A model generated the notes under the pieces. The model searched no databases and had not been told where the DNA came from. It was given only the letters and a program-made list of their open reading frames with translations. Both the position numbers and the translations under genes were made by a program. From NCBI RefSeq assembly GCF_002095315.1, contig NZ_MLFN01000024.1, forward strand, positions 1-54,182: DNA of 54,182 bases, written 5' to 3'. This stretch comes from Pantoea conspicua (GTDB taxonomy: Bacteria; Pseudomonadota; Gammaproteobacteria; Enterobacterales; Enterobacteriaceae). Below, piece by piece: positions 38,212 through 46,617 of the stretch (position 1 is the stretch's first letter; the number at the start of each line of letters is the position of its first letter).

Positions 38212-38697
38212 CTATGCTGTAGGACGTTCGTTCCAGGAGTCATGCGCCAGCAAATTGCCGTCTTTATACAGGTGTGTAATCTTCTCGTAGTTCAGGGCGA
38301 CTTCTTCCATATGACCTGTGCCCGGACAGCCTCGCGTGTCGTGCATCACCGGACTAACAGAAATTACTTTGACGTTTTCCAGTGTAATCCGGTAATACTC
38401 CACTTCCTGGCCTGAGTGGTTGATATGGTAGAAGCGGAACTCTGCACTTTTCAGCGTTTGGCCCGTTGCGGCTGCTTTGAACAGGTAAGGTGATGCGCTA
38501 TCAAGCTCTTTAGTAAATTGAAATGGTGCGTGCTGACGTGTTCCGGTTACTTTCCCTGTCATTGGATCAGTAGGGATAGTCAGGCTGTGGTGAAGTGTCC
38601 TTAACTCCATTGAGCCTTCGCGGTCTTGCACATCAGAGGAACCACGAATAGTAGCTCCGCCGTCGTCGGTCAAAAATAAATGTACTGGTACAGCCAT
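38212..38697 (-). CDS. Hcp family type VI secretion tube protein (hcp-2)
   Basis: 161-residue Hcp protein beginning MAVPVHLFLTDDGGATIRGS, with the family segments 'DSASPYLFKAAATGQTLKSA' and 'SGQEVEYYRITLENVKVISV' and the tail SWNERPTA. AAGGAG lies before the ATG at 38697; the frame open to 38730 is not used. It is intact, unlike hcp-1, and follows a DUF1493 gene by 17 bp in an operon with an STM2901-like gene. No sheath, baseplate or VgrG genes are in the window, so it must rely on a type VI machine encoded elsewhere. Confidence 0.9.
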   Translation of the reverse strand: MAVPVHLFLTDDGGATIRGSSDVQDREGSMELRTLHHSLTIPTDPMTGKVTGTRQHAPFQFTKELDSASPYLFKAAATGQTLKSAEFRFYHINHSGQEVEYYRITLENVKVISVSPVMHDTRGCPGTGHMEEVALNYEKITHLYKDGNLLAHDSWNERPTA

Positions 38698-38714
38698 TTC
38701 GTTAGCTCCTTGCG

Positions 38715-39053
38715 TTAATCGTATAACCATTTACCGGCTCTGGCCGATTTAATAAACATGTCAATTGTGAAATCAGGAACATCGACAGGATCAGGTTTCC
38801 TGAATGGATTCCATGAATGTTTTATTTTGGGGTAGTAGGCTTCAAGATGGAAATCAGACATATCAACGGCAAATTCTTTTGAATAATCTTCAACTAATTC
38901 TTCAATATCATCCCGATCAAGCTGAACATCAAAATGAATATTTGCTTCTGGCGTGTACGTGTCATATTTCTTTTTCCTGAACATGTAGGCACCAGCACGT
39001 ACAGAAAACATGCGTAGTACTCGTTGCTCAATGTCGTCATCACCGATCACCAT
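38715..39053 (-). CDS. DUF1493 family protein (acyl-carrier-like, possible immunity protein)
   Basis: 112-residue acidic protein with the DUF1493 pattern 'DDIEELVEDYSKEFAVDMSDF', then 'YYPKI' and a closing 'DFTIDMFIKSARAGKWLYD'. The family resembles acyl-carrier-protein folds. These genes are typically paired with STM2901-like genes near hcp in Salmonella and relatives. The start overlaps the STM2901-like gene by seven bases. An immunity role is inferred from the pairing; no activity is known. Confidence 0.8.
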   Translation of the reverse strand: MVIGDDDIEQRVLRMFSVRAGAYMFRKKKYDTYTPEANIHFDVQLDRDDIEELVEDYSKEFAVDMSDFHLEAYYPKIKHSWNPFRKPDPVDVPDFTIDMFIKSARAGKWLYD

Positions 39054-39505
39054 AACTTATCATTGCCTCTTGCTATGGTGTTATATTCGCGGATTGAATT
39101 GTAGGTTATCTGTGAAACATCAACCAAAAGAACAACCTCGCCAACTAACGGAATAGTACGGCCTACCCATGTACCGACCTTCCTCACCATCCTGCGTTTT
39201 ACAGTCCACGGAGTGTAGCCGCCGATCCATGTAGGCATTTTCAATCCGAACGGGAACATTCTATTTCCGAATACTTTCCTCACACCTTTTGAAAGTCTGG
39301 ATGTTCCTTTCAGTGCCGTTTCTGGTTTAGTCCGGGTAACCTGGTCATTTATACCTGCATACAGTGCATAGATTGCTGAAATATCTTTAATGCCGAACTG
39401 ATCAGCCGTGTTGAAAACAAACACCATGAAAAAGAGTTCAGAGGCGGTAAGATTCGATTTTCCCGCATAGAACTATGTTCCGTTTAGTTCCTCTACTGTA
39501 TCCAT
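39047..39505 (-). pseudogene. STM2901-like protein with in-frame TAG at codon 11
   Basis: The homologous protein begins at the ATG at 39505 (MDTVEELNGT), meets a TAG at 39473-39475, and resumes in the same frame with FYAGKSNLTASELFF and on to 39047 (152 codons). Relatives read through here with Tyr or Trp, so one substitution explains the stop. Translation could restart at the ATG at 39427, losing 26 residues. The body has a basic linker, 'KLGTFVGR'-type segment and a hydrophobic stretch 'IPLVGEVVLLVDVSQI', ending ARGNDKLW. It is probably the effector-like partner of DUF1493. Confidence 0.75.
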
Positions 39506-39695
39506 CAGTAACCCTTCAGACTGTAATGATTTGTTAATCATACTCCTGAGCAATCAGACGCGGGGGAAATTTTTTCCGGGAAATTTCTGTAACCATGAGG
39601 TTTTGCAGACGTCAGCTAGCTGGATCGTGGCTTGAGCACTTCAATAAATTATGTGAGGGGACAAAAAGGGGACACTAGCAATATAAATAGCAAAA

Positions 39696-39717
39696 AGACC
39701 GCTCTTTCGAGTGGTCT
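39696..39717 (-). terminator. Terminator downstream of the tRNA-Ile fragment
   Basis: 9-bp stem with one G-T pair (39696-39704, 39709-39717) and a short loop, followed on the minus strand by TTTTTGC. Located 27 bp past the CCA end of the tRNA fragment, as expected for the native tRNA terminator. Confidence 0.75.
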
Positions 39718-39743
39718 GACTATATGTTTTTACTGCTAAAATT

Positions 39744-39790
39744 TGGTGGCCCCTGCTGGGTTTGAACCAGCGACCAAGCGATTATGAGTC
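39744..39790 (-). tRNA. 3' fragment of tRNA-Ile2(CAU) (ileX), integration site duplicate
   Basis: The minus strand reads GACTCATAATCGCTTGGTCG and on through the T-arm and acceptor 3' strand to the CCA, matching the last 47 nt of E. coli ileX almost exactly, including the CAT anticodon. The 5' half is absent: upstream of GACTCAT the sequence is unrelated. This is the att-type repeat left when an island enters the 3' end of the gene; the functional tRNA should lie at the island's far end, to the right of this window. Not a working tRNA. Confidence 0.88.
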
Positions 39791-39975
39791 ATATGAATAG
39801 CTTGTTTCATTATTTTCCAATCTTAACCACTCTTATCTGTTAGTTTCTATAAAACAGTGAGTTATGGTTATTTTTTCGTTTCATGTTGTTCCGGGTATTT
39901 GCTTTCAGTATCATCCTTACGTCACCTGCTACATCACCCAGAAAACGGCAATAAAATTCTCGTAAGGACTTTCTC

Positions 39976-41280
39976 TTGGCAGATAATTTAACGGACTCAA
40001 TGGTACGCGGTCTTAAAGCTCGCGACTCGGCTTATCAGGTATGGGACAAAAGTGGTGAGCGCGGAGCAGGGCGTCTGGGCGTTAAAGTTGAGCCATCCGG
40101 GCAGCGGGTTTTCTACTATCGCTATTACTGGGATGCTAAACGCCACTTCATTCAGTTGGGTCGTTACCCTGAAATGTCGTTAGCTCAGGCTCGTCAGCTT
40201 ACGAAAGGTTATGCCGGTACGCTGAAGGAAGGGAAGAACCCTAAGGTCGAAAAGGCTGAACAGGAAATCGCGCTGGAAAAGCAAAAGCGCGCTGAACAGT
40301 TAAAGGGCAGCATCGAGCAGCTTATTCAGGGTTACACCAACAAAATGCGTGAAGATGGAAAGCGGACATGGAAGCAGGTGCTCTACCGTCTGGAGAAAGA
40401 AACGTATTCCTTTATCGCCAAAGATATCAAAGCTAACGAAGTCACACCGTTACATATCAAACAGATTCTGTCCGCTATCATTCAGCGCGGTGCGAGCGTT
40501 GAAGCAAACCGTGTGCGTTCTTATCTGATGGCAGCTTTCAACTACGGGCTTAAAGCGGATAACGATCCGGCCAACCATCAGCAGAACGTGATGTTTGGGC
40601 TTGAGATGAACCCGGTGAGCGTCATCCCCAAACAGTCGGCTGCAGAAAAAGCGGGGACGAACTGGCTGAAGTTGAATGAACTGCAACAGCTGATGGGTGA
40701 CTTTCCCAAAACGCCAGGCGTTGGCAGCACGGTGAGTTTGCTGCTTAATTTATGTGTTTACGCTGGTGGTCAGCGCCCACATGAACTGGCTTCCAGTCGG
40801 TGGGATGCCGTGAACTGGGAAGAGAAAACGCTGTTGATCGTTGCTGACGTTTCAAAGAACAAGCGTGACCATCTGGTGCCGTTAACGGATTCAGCGGTCG
40901 AAATGCTGGAAAGGCTGAAGGTGGAAAACGTTAACGATAGTCCGTTTATCTTCCCGCAGCGACTGGATGCGGGCAAGCATCTACGAACTGACAGCTTTGC
41001 GCAGGCAATTATCTATTATCGCGAGCACTTTCCTGATCATCCGGTGTTTGTTGCGAGGGATTTACGGCGGACCTGCAAAACGCTGATGGGCGAAATCGGT
41101 GTCTCGAAAGAGTTGCGTGACCGCATTCAAAACCATGCATTGCAGGATGTCAGCTCGAAGCACTATGACCGTTATGATTATCTCGTAGAGAAAAGAAGGG
41201 CATTAGAACAGTGGGAAAACAGGGTTAATCATGTTGAGCAGGCCACCAGCAATGTGGTGAATTTATTCCAGAGAGGATAA
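39976..41280 (+). CDS. Tyrosine integrase of a tRNA-linked island
   Basis: 434-residue P4-type site-specific recombinase: N-terminal DUF4102-type domain ('GAGRLGVKVEPSGQRVFYYRY', 'QLGRYPEMSLAQAR'), core-binding helices, and catalytic domain with Arg in 'GGQRPHELASSRW', 'RDLRRTCKT', His in 'NHALQDVSSKHYDRY' and the Tyr nucleophile in the same segment. The start is TTG at 39976 with AAGGAC upstream. It lies 185 bp from the ileX fragment and should catalyse integration and excision there. Confidence 0.93.
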   Translation: MADNLTDSMVRGLKARDSAYQVWDKSGERGAGRLGVKVEPSGQRVFYYRYYWDAKRHFIQLGRYPEMSLAQARQLTKGYAGTLKEGKNPKVEKAEQEIALEKQKRAEQLKGSIEQLIQGYTNKMREDGKRTWKQVLYRLEKETYSFIAKDIKANEVTPLHIKQILSAIIQRGASVEANRVRSYLMAAFNYGLKADNDPANHQQNVMFGLEMNPVSVIPKQSAAEKAGTNWLKLNELQQLMGDFPKTPGVGSTVSLLLNLCVYAGGQRPHELASSRWDAVNWEEKTLLIVADVSKNKRDHLVPLTDSAVEMLERLKVENVNDSPFIFPQRLDAGKHLRTDSFAQAIIYYREHFPDHPVFVARDLRRTCKTLMGEIGVSKELRDRIQNHALQDVSSKHYDRYDYLVEKRRALEQWENRVNHVEQATSNVVNLFQRG

Positions 41281-41283
41281 GAA

Positions 41284-41523
41284 TTGGCTGGATATAGTCT
41301 GAATTATTTGGAGAGCATACGCGAGTCAGGTTCATCGGACAGCGCATTGATAATAGACTGGGCATTATCGATCAAGCGGAATTTGATGTGTTATCAGTTC
41401 ACGCAGATACTGGTTTACAGTCTTTTTGACGGGCATAAAGCGTTTTTCAAGGCTATTCAGGCCGAAATCACTGACAATTATATGCCGATGATACAGCTTG
41501 TTGACGATTTTTTGCCAAATTAG
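41284..41523 (+). CDS. Hypothetical 79-residue protein downstream of the integrase
   Basis: Begins at TTG 4 bp after the integrase stop, with GAGGATAA as a possible ribosome site. Sequence (AGYSLNYLESIRESGSSDSA...) is soluble and helical with no domain I recognise. Close spacing to int suggests cotranscription; its stop overlaps the stop of the convergent small gene. Confidence 0.5.
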   Translation: MAGYSLNYLESIRESGSSDSALIIDWALSIKRNLMCYQFTQILVYSLFDGHKAFFKAIQAEITDNYMPMIQLVDDFLPN

Positions 41524-41678
41524 CGAGCTAAACCGATAGCTTTTGCTTTAGCTTGATACTGCTTAAGATTTTGCTCAACTTTCTGCACATCTTCACCCGT
41601 TTCAATAGCCGTTGAGCTGGCAACGGAGCGGTAAATTTGTTGTTTGGTTATTTTGGCGCTGGTGGCTCGACTTTGCAT
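41520..41678 (-). CDS. Small basic hypothetical protein (52 residues)
   Basis: MQSRATSAKITKQQIYRSVA... to KAIGLAR; lysine- and glutamine-rich, helical. GAGG sits 6-10 nt before the ATG at 41678. The frame extends to 41888 but the upstream part runs against the neighbouring gene. No family known. Converges on the integrase accessory frame with overlapping stops. Confidence 0.5.
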   Translation of the reverse strand: MQSRATSAKITKQQIYRSVASSTAIETGEDVQKVEQNLKQYQAKAKAIGLAR

Positions 41679-41765
41679 TGTGAGGTCCTCATTGTGCTTA
41701 TCGGGTTTGTAGTGGGTGGGAGATGAGCTTACAAGATGGTTTATCAGAGGGTGTTTCCCGGGAGG

Positions 41766-41788
41766 TAGCCCACCATTGAGGTGGGCTA
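41766..41788 (-). terminator. Hairpin downstream of the cysteine-rich small gene
   Basis: Perfect 9-bp stem TAGCCCACC/GGTGGGCTA (41766-41774, 41780-41788) with a 5-nt loop, 6 bp after the stop of the minus-strand gene at 41795. No clear T-run. Confidence 0.6.
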
Positions 41789-41794
41789 ATCTGC

Positions 41795-42025
41795 TTAATC
41801 CTGGTACCTGGCTCTTGCTCTCACTTCTTGCATGTTCATTCCGTGATGAAAACGCTGATGTCCACACATCCAGCATGAACAGAGACATGGCGTATGATAA
41901 GCCTTACCGATATTGACGTTAGTAGCACCTTCAGGCCAGCTGTAAGCCGCATTATTGTAACGACCGCGTTTAGTTTTGAGCCTTTTCATATGATGGCGAC
42001 GAAACGCTCGATTTCTTGTATGCAT
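41795..42025 (-). CDS. Small CSCWMCG-motif protein (putative zinc-binding)
   Basis: 76-residue basic protein starting MHTRNRAFRRHHMKRLKTK and carrying 'TPCLCSCWMCGHQR' with four closely spaced Cys, which could bind zinc. I recognise the pattern from many enterobacterial genomes, where it is annotated hypothetical and often lies in islands. Start at the second Met (42025) preceded by GGGGAT. The leader in front folds into a stable hairpin (42035-42091). Function unknown. Confidence 0.75.
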   Translation of the reverse strand: MHTRNRAFRRHHMKRLKTKRGRYNNAAYSWPEGATNVNIGKAYHTPCLCSCWMCGHQRFHHGMNMQEVRARARYQD

Positions 42026-42034
42026 GGGTAATCC

Positions 42035-42091
42035 CCGAATATACCGTCGGGGCAGCCACACCTTCGTGTGACCGCCGGAACGGGTATTCGG
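42035..42091 (-). promoter_or_regulatory. Structured leader of the CSCWMCG gene
   Basis: Outer stem 42035-42041/42085-42091 (7 bp), continued by 42044-42047/42080-42083 and 42048-42050/42075-42077, capped by a CACAC/GTGTG hairpin at 42057-42070. It ends 9 bp before the ATG, so the GGGGAT ribosome site lies partly in the stem base. Likely a regulated 5' leader. Confidence 0.55.
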
Positions 42092-42156
42092 AGTGGAGGA
42101 TTTTACGCATTGTTATGATCCTTGTTAAAATCCATTCGCCTGAATGCCGGAAAATT

Positions 42157-43260
42157 CTACTCGTTAGTATTCCAGTTTATGAAGTGATTTTTCAACCTTT
42201 CAACAGTGTGTCGCCATTTTGGCGTTGTCGGTTTACAAACGGTATTTTGATTACCGAAGAATCCAAGTTCATTTACTGCATCCTGTTCACTACGGGTTTC
42301 AAGCCACTTCACTGAAACAAAATACTCAGATTTATCGGGATCACCTGAGTTATCGTGATAAAGGTTTCCATGTTTAAGCACGTCCATCGCGAGTTTTTCG
42401 CCAGCCTCAGTATTGATTGTAAAGCTGCTGGCTGGCTCAACGGCACTTTGCACAATACCGACGCCAACATAACCTGTTTTTGGGATGTTAACCCAGACGC
42501 GTTGACCGGGCTGAAGCTGTTTTAAGGTCTGGCTGTACCAGCTTCCGCCACCGGCACTGATAAAGCCATAACGGCGCGCCTCTTCCCAGTTACGACTATT
42601 TGAGTCACCGAACGAGACATAGAACTGTCCGTTCCAGGGTTCTTTTGATTGAGCACTCGTACCTGCGGTGGCCTGAGCAGCGTTAGTTTGCGTCTCGCTG
42701 GGATCGAGAAGCCAGGCGCGACTTAAAAACTGTTCATCCCCGTGCTGAAAGACTTTGAAGAACAGCACGTTGATAGAGATACCATTTTTGCTCAGGTAGT
42801 CGACAATGCGTTCGGTGGACGGATCCAGTTCCGCCGCTACGATAATGATTTGATGCGACTGGTTAATAGACTCTTCTTCTAACTCAGTATTGAAACGTTG
42901 CTTAAAGGCGTCACCCAGATTACCGCCGCCAGAGAATTTTTCATAAATTTGTGACAGGCGGTCTGCGGTTAAATCGTCCACCCACGAAGCGTAATCCAGC
43001 GCCTGAGCGACTACCTCGCGCGGTGTGCGGTCGCGTTTCAGCTCTATCAGGATTAGCGAGGCATCAGGCGCTATCGCCAGCAGATCAATACGCCCCTTAT
43101 CGAGCGTATTTTCCTGATGCCCGATAATCATCCACTGGTCTGAAAGAATGGTTGGGTCGTTTAAAATCATTCTTTCCAGCAAACTCTCACTGACCAGCTT
43201 GCTGATGGTCAGCGGCTGAGGGTTATCCCCTACTCGCCAGATAGCATGATGAACCGGCAT
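42157..43260 (-). CDS. PD-(D/E)XK nuclease with C-terminal PUA/EVE-like domain, RM-associated
   Basis: 367-residue protein. The N-terminal half is a NucS/DUF91-like PD-(D/E)XK domain: Asp59 ('KGRIDLLAI'), Glu73-x-Lys75 ('LILIELKRDR') and Gln86 ('AQALDYASWV') form the expected metal site. After a Q/T/A-rich linker (about 200-220) the C-terminal half ('FYVSFGDSNSRNWEEARRYG', 'VWVNIPKTGYVGVGIV') looks PUA/EVE-like, a fold that reads modified bases. It starts 10 bp after hsdS, so it is the fourth gene of the restriction operon. A modification-sensing nuclease role is inference. Confidence 0.82.
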   Translation of the reverse strand: MPVHHAIWRVGDNPQPLTISKLVSESLLERMILNDPTILSDQWMIIGHQENTLDKGRIDLLAIAPDASLILIELKRDRTPREVVAQALDYASWVDDLTADRLSQIYEKFSGGGNLGDAFKQRFNTELEEESINQSHQIIIVAAELDPSTERIVDYLSKNGISINVLFFKVFQHGDEQFLSRAWLLDPSETQTNAAQATAGTSAQSKEPWNGQFYVSFGDSNSRNWEEARRYGFISAGGGSWYSQTLKQLQPGQRVWVNIPKTGYVGVGIVQSAVEPASSFTINTEAGEKLAMDVLKHGNLYHDNSGDPDKSEYFVSVKWLETRSEQDAVNELGFFGNQNTVCKPTTPKWRHTVERLKNHFINWNTNE

Positions 43261-43270
43261 CGTCTATTCC

Positions 43271-45067
43271 TTAGTTTAATGCTGCGTCAGTGAGTGCATC
43301 CGCCAGATGAAGCTGGGTTTGCTGCGCGGATTGCAGGTGGGATTTTAAGTGGTCGCAAACGCTAAAAAAATCTTCAACTAGTGAAATTACTTTTATTTGA
43401 ATTCTACTAGGGGGAAGTGCGACAGGAGCGAACTTCAAGGCATCTTGAGATATATTCATCTGGCTTTCAGCCATACCTGATTTAGATGATTCTAAATACT
43501 CAGCAGTCACGCCACAATTAAGGCATAAAGATATGTAACGTGCTGATATATCAGTGGAGGCTAAATGAAACCTGATTATTTTATCTGATATCATTAATTT
43601 CATGCGCGTTTTTTCAACCAGGCAAGAAATCCCCACTCGATTCTTCGGTCCTGCTCTTGTTATCAAAATGTCACCAGGTTTTACTTCATATTGTGGTCGA
43701 GGTTGCTTGCTGCTTGGTAAAGTTTTATTCTCCTGTTCTCTATACTCTAATGTTTGTACGGCAGTAGTTTTCAATACACCCCATACTTCTTCATTTGGCG
43801 ACGGCTCAGGCATACATGCTGGACTCCAACCTGCATCGATGTTTCCTATAATGTCACCAATTCGGCACCACGCCCACCCCTCCGGCAACTCAAAAGGCTT
43901 TTCCTCATCACTAACTGGCGGCAAAGGTTTTTGTTTTTTAATTTTACCTTCTTTCACCAGTTGCGATTTTTCCTGCTCAATACGTTTAAGCAGTTCGGAT
44001 GCGGGCTCATCACTCGGATCCTGCGGCACCAGTTTGCCCATCACCGCCAGTTGCAGAATGGTTTGCTTAAGCGCATCAATACTGGATTCGGTAGTAAACA
44101 GCGTGTCGAAATGCTGGCTGATTCGCGCCCAATTTTCGGCTAACTCTTCGGCGTTCTGGCTATTAGTGAGTGTTGCCAGCAGAGTTTCAACCAGTTGCTG
44201 ATGTGCGTCCAGACTGGTCAGAGATTGCTGTTCCAGTTGGTCACAGATAGAAAGAAGCTCATTGACTGAATTAGTTATTTTAGCTTGCTCAGCTAAAGGA
44301 GGAAGCCCTACAATTAAAGGGTTTAACTTAGCTAGCGAAATATTAGCAATATTTGTTGTCTGACTTGATGATTCAATCAACTGAGATTTATTAGTATCAC
44401 ATCTCAAAAGTAGCATCAAAAATTTTGGGTCTATAATGATGGGGCGCAAGACGCTTAAAAAACCTCCAAATGTTACAGTCGTTTTATTCGGAATAGTTGC
44501 AAGTGCAACTTTGCCTACCAACTCTCTGCTATTTGCCATTGACATTACAATGTCATTATTAAGGAGGGTTTGGTCATTTCTTTTGATGAACTCTTTTGGA
44601 ACATAAATGAGATCATTCCAGTCAATATTTTCTTGAATGTTTGCAGTTCGGAGGCAGGCGATTTTGTTATTAGATGCCTCCTTTGATTTTTCATTGCCAG
44701 GAAATGTTATACCTCTCACAATATTCGCAAAGTCACCGAGTTGGCAGAATTCCCAACCCACGGGCAACTCAAACGGCTTCTCATCTTCACTTATTTTTGC
44801 CAAAGGCTTCTGCTTTTTAATTTTCCCCTGCTTTACCTGCTCCACTTTCTCTGCGGCAATACGCTTTAACAGCTCTGACGCCGGTTCATCATTCGGATCT
44901 TGCGGCACCAGTTTGCCGCGCACTGCCAGTTCCAGGATCAGCTCACGCAGTTTTTTAATACCGTACAGATCGATTTTACCGTTGCTGCTTCTCCCGGCTG
45001 TCGAGCGGGTTTGCAAGGCGGAAGTCCAGGTATCGAAATGGTCGGTTATCAGTTTTTCAACGGCCAT
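43271..45067 (-). CDS. hsdS: Type I restriction-modification specificity subunit HsdS
   Basis: 598-residue DNA-recognition subunit with two target-recognition domains (about 95-260 and 385-560) separated by a conserved helical spacer. The element 'GKLVPQDP(N/S)DEPASELLKRI' followed by 'GKIKKQKPL' and 'EKPFELP.GW' occurs twice (about 50-105 and 345-400), marking the two half-subunits. The start overlaps the hsdM stop by one base (TGATG), so translation is coupled. The recognition sequence cannot be read from this. Confidence 0.94.
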   Translation of the reverse strand: MAVEKLITDHFDTWTSALQTRSTAGRSSNGKIDLYGIKKLRELILELAVRGKLVPQDPNDEPASELLKRIAAEKVEQVKQGKIKKQKPLAKISEDEKPFELPVGWEFCQLGDFANIVRGITFPGNEKSKEASNNKIACLRTANIQENIDWNDLIYVPKEFIKRNDQTLLNNDIVMSMANSRELVGKVALATIPNKTTVTFGGFLSVLRPIIIDPKFLMLLLRCDTNKSQLIESSSQTTNIANISLAKLNPLIVGLPPLAEQAKITNSVNELLSICDQLEQQSLTSLDAHQQLVETLLATLTNSQNAEELAENWARISQHFDTLFTTESSIDALKQTILQLAVMGKLVPQDPSDEPASELLKRIEQEKSQLVKEGKIKKQKPLPPVSDEEKPFELPEGWAWCRIGDIIGNIDAGWSPACMPEPSPNEEVWGVLKTTAVQTLEYREQENKTLPSSKQPRPQYEVKPGDILITRAGPKNRVGISCLVEKTRMKLMISDKIIRFHLASTDISARYISLCLNCGVTAEYLESSKSGMAESQMNISQDALKFAPVALPPSRIQIKVISLVEDFFSVCDHLKSHLQSAQQTQLHLADALTDAALN

Positions 45068-46545
45068 CAGTTTGCCCCCTTGTTACCTGCTAGCGCGGCC
45101 CCGAGGATGTCGCGTAGCTGGTTGCGCAGCTCGCTTATTTCGCCCTGCTGCTGCTGGAATTTCGCCAGTAGTTCGTCCGGGTCGTGGCTGATGGTTTCAC
45201 CCTGGTACGGGTTCTTGATGTCGAGGTTAAAGTTGCGGGCGATGATGTCGTCGATGCTGACTTTCCACGCCTGATTGTTCTCTTCACGGCTTGCAAAACC
45301 ATCAGCTTCATTCCCCCACCAGTCGATTTCAGCCTGGAACTCTTCAAACTTCATCGGCTTGGTTTTGCTGTAGTTCTTCACGCCGTCCGGGTAAGGGTGC
45401 TCGTAGAACCACACCTCTTTGGTTGGCTGACCTTTAGTGAAGAACAGAATATTGGTTTTGATACCGGTGTAGGGGTTAAACACGCCATTCGGAAGGCGCA
45501 CGATAGTGTGCAGGTTGCACTCTTCTGTCAGCAGCTTTTTGATTTTGGTTTTAACACCTTCACCAAATAGCGTGCCATCCGGAAGAACGACAGCGGCGCG
45601 TCCTTGATCTGCCAGCACTTCCACAATCAACTGCAGGAAGAGGTCAGCAGTTTCGCGCGTTTGTGTTTCAGAGGGAAAGTTTTTCTCGATGCCATCTTCT
45701 TCGGTGCCGCCAAATGGCGGGTTGGTAACAATCACATCGAACTGCTCATCCCATGAAGAGAGCGGCTTGCTTAACGTATTGTCATGGCGAATCTGTACCG
45801 GGACTTCAATGCCATGCAGCAGCATATTAGTGGTACAAAGCAGGTGCGGCAGCTGCTTTTTCTCTACGCCATGAATCTGCTTCTGCAGCGTTTGGTGATC
45901 GTCGGTACTGTGAACGTAGTTGGCTTTGATATGATCAACCGTACAAGCCAGAAATCCGCCAGTGCCGCAGGCAGGGTCAATCACGCGCTCGCCCAGTCTG
46001 GGATCGATACGGTTAACCATAAAGCGGGTAACGGCGCGTGGTGTATAAAACTCACCAGCGTTACCGGCGCTTTGCAGGTCGCGCAGAATCTGTTCGTAGA
46101 TGTCGCCAAACAGATGACGTTCGTTGCTGTCGCCGAAATTAATCTCATTCAGTTTGTTGATGACCTGACGCAGCAGCGTGCCGTTTTTCATATAGTTATA
46201 GGCGTCGCTGAAAGCTTCCCGTACCACAAATCCACGTGGATTTTTATCGCGAGGCGCAGGCAGGTTTTTCAGGGCAGGGAAGAGATCGTCATTAACGAAC
46301 TCAAGTAGCGCGTCGCCCGTTATACCTTCTGCATCAGCCGCCCAGTTGCGCCACAGATAACGTGCGGGAACCGGCAGACGATACTCTTCAGCATCCATTA
46401 TGGCTTCCAGCTCTTCTTCCTGAGTGTCGAATATTTTTAAAAACAACAGCCATGAAAGCTGGCCCAGACGTTGCGCATCGCCGTCCACACCGGCGTCTTT
46501 ACGCATAATGTCCTGTAAGGATTTGATAACTGAACTGATAGACAT
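45067..46545 (-). CDS. hsdM: Type I restriction-modification methyltransferase HsdM
   Basis: 492-residue N6-adenine methyltransferase. N-terminal HsdM helical domain ('LSWLLFLKIFDTQEEELEAI'), AdoMet motif I 'VIDPACGTGGFLACT' and catalytic motif IV NPPFGG. Start MSISSVIKSLQDIM at 46545 matches the family; an in-frame GTG at 46581 is possible. Lies between hsdR and hsdS. Confidence 0.94.
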   Translation of the reverse strand: MSISSVIKSLQDIMRKDAGVDGDAQRLGQLSWLLFLKIFDTQEEELEAIMDAEEYRLPVPARYLWRNWAADAEGITGDALLEFVNDDLFPALKNLPAPRDKNPRGFVVREAFSDAYNYMKNGTLLRQVINKLNEINFGDSNERHLFGDIYEQILRDLQSAGNAGEFYTPRAVTRFMVNRIDPRLGERVIDPACGTGGFLACTVDHIKANYVHSTDDHQTLQKQIHGVEKKQLPHLLCTTNMLLHGIEVPVQIRHDNTLSKPLSSWDEQFDVIVTNPPFGGTEEDGIEKNFPSETQTRETADLFLQLIVEVLADQGRAAVVLPDGTLFGEGVKTKIKKLLTEECNLHTIVRLPNGVFNPYTGIKTNILFFTKGQPTKEVWFYEHPYPDGVKNYSKTKPMKFEEFQAEIDWWGNEADGFASREENNQAWKVSIDDIIARNFNLDIKNPYQGETISHDPDELLAKFQQQQGEISELRNQLRDILGAALAGNKGAN

Positions 46546-46617
46546 GTTTGTTGCAATTTCCGTAATAAAAAAGTCTGCCACCGAGCGGTCGCTACGGTGA
46601 CAGACATTGAAAGGGAA

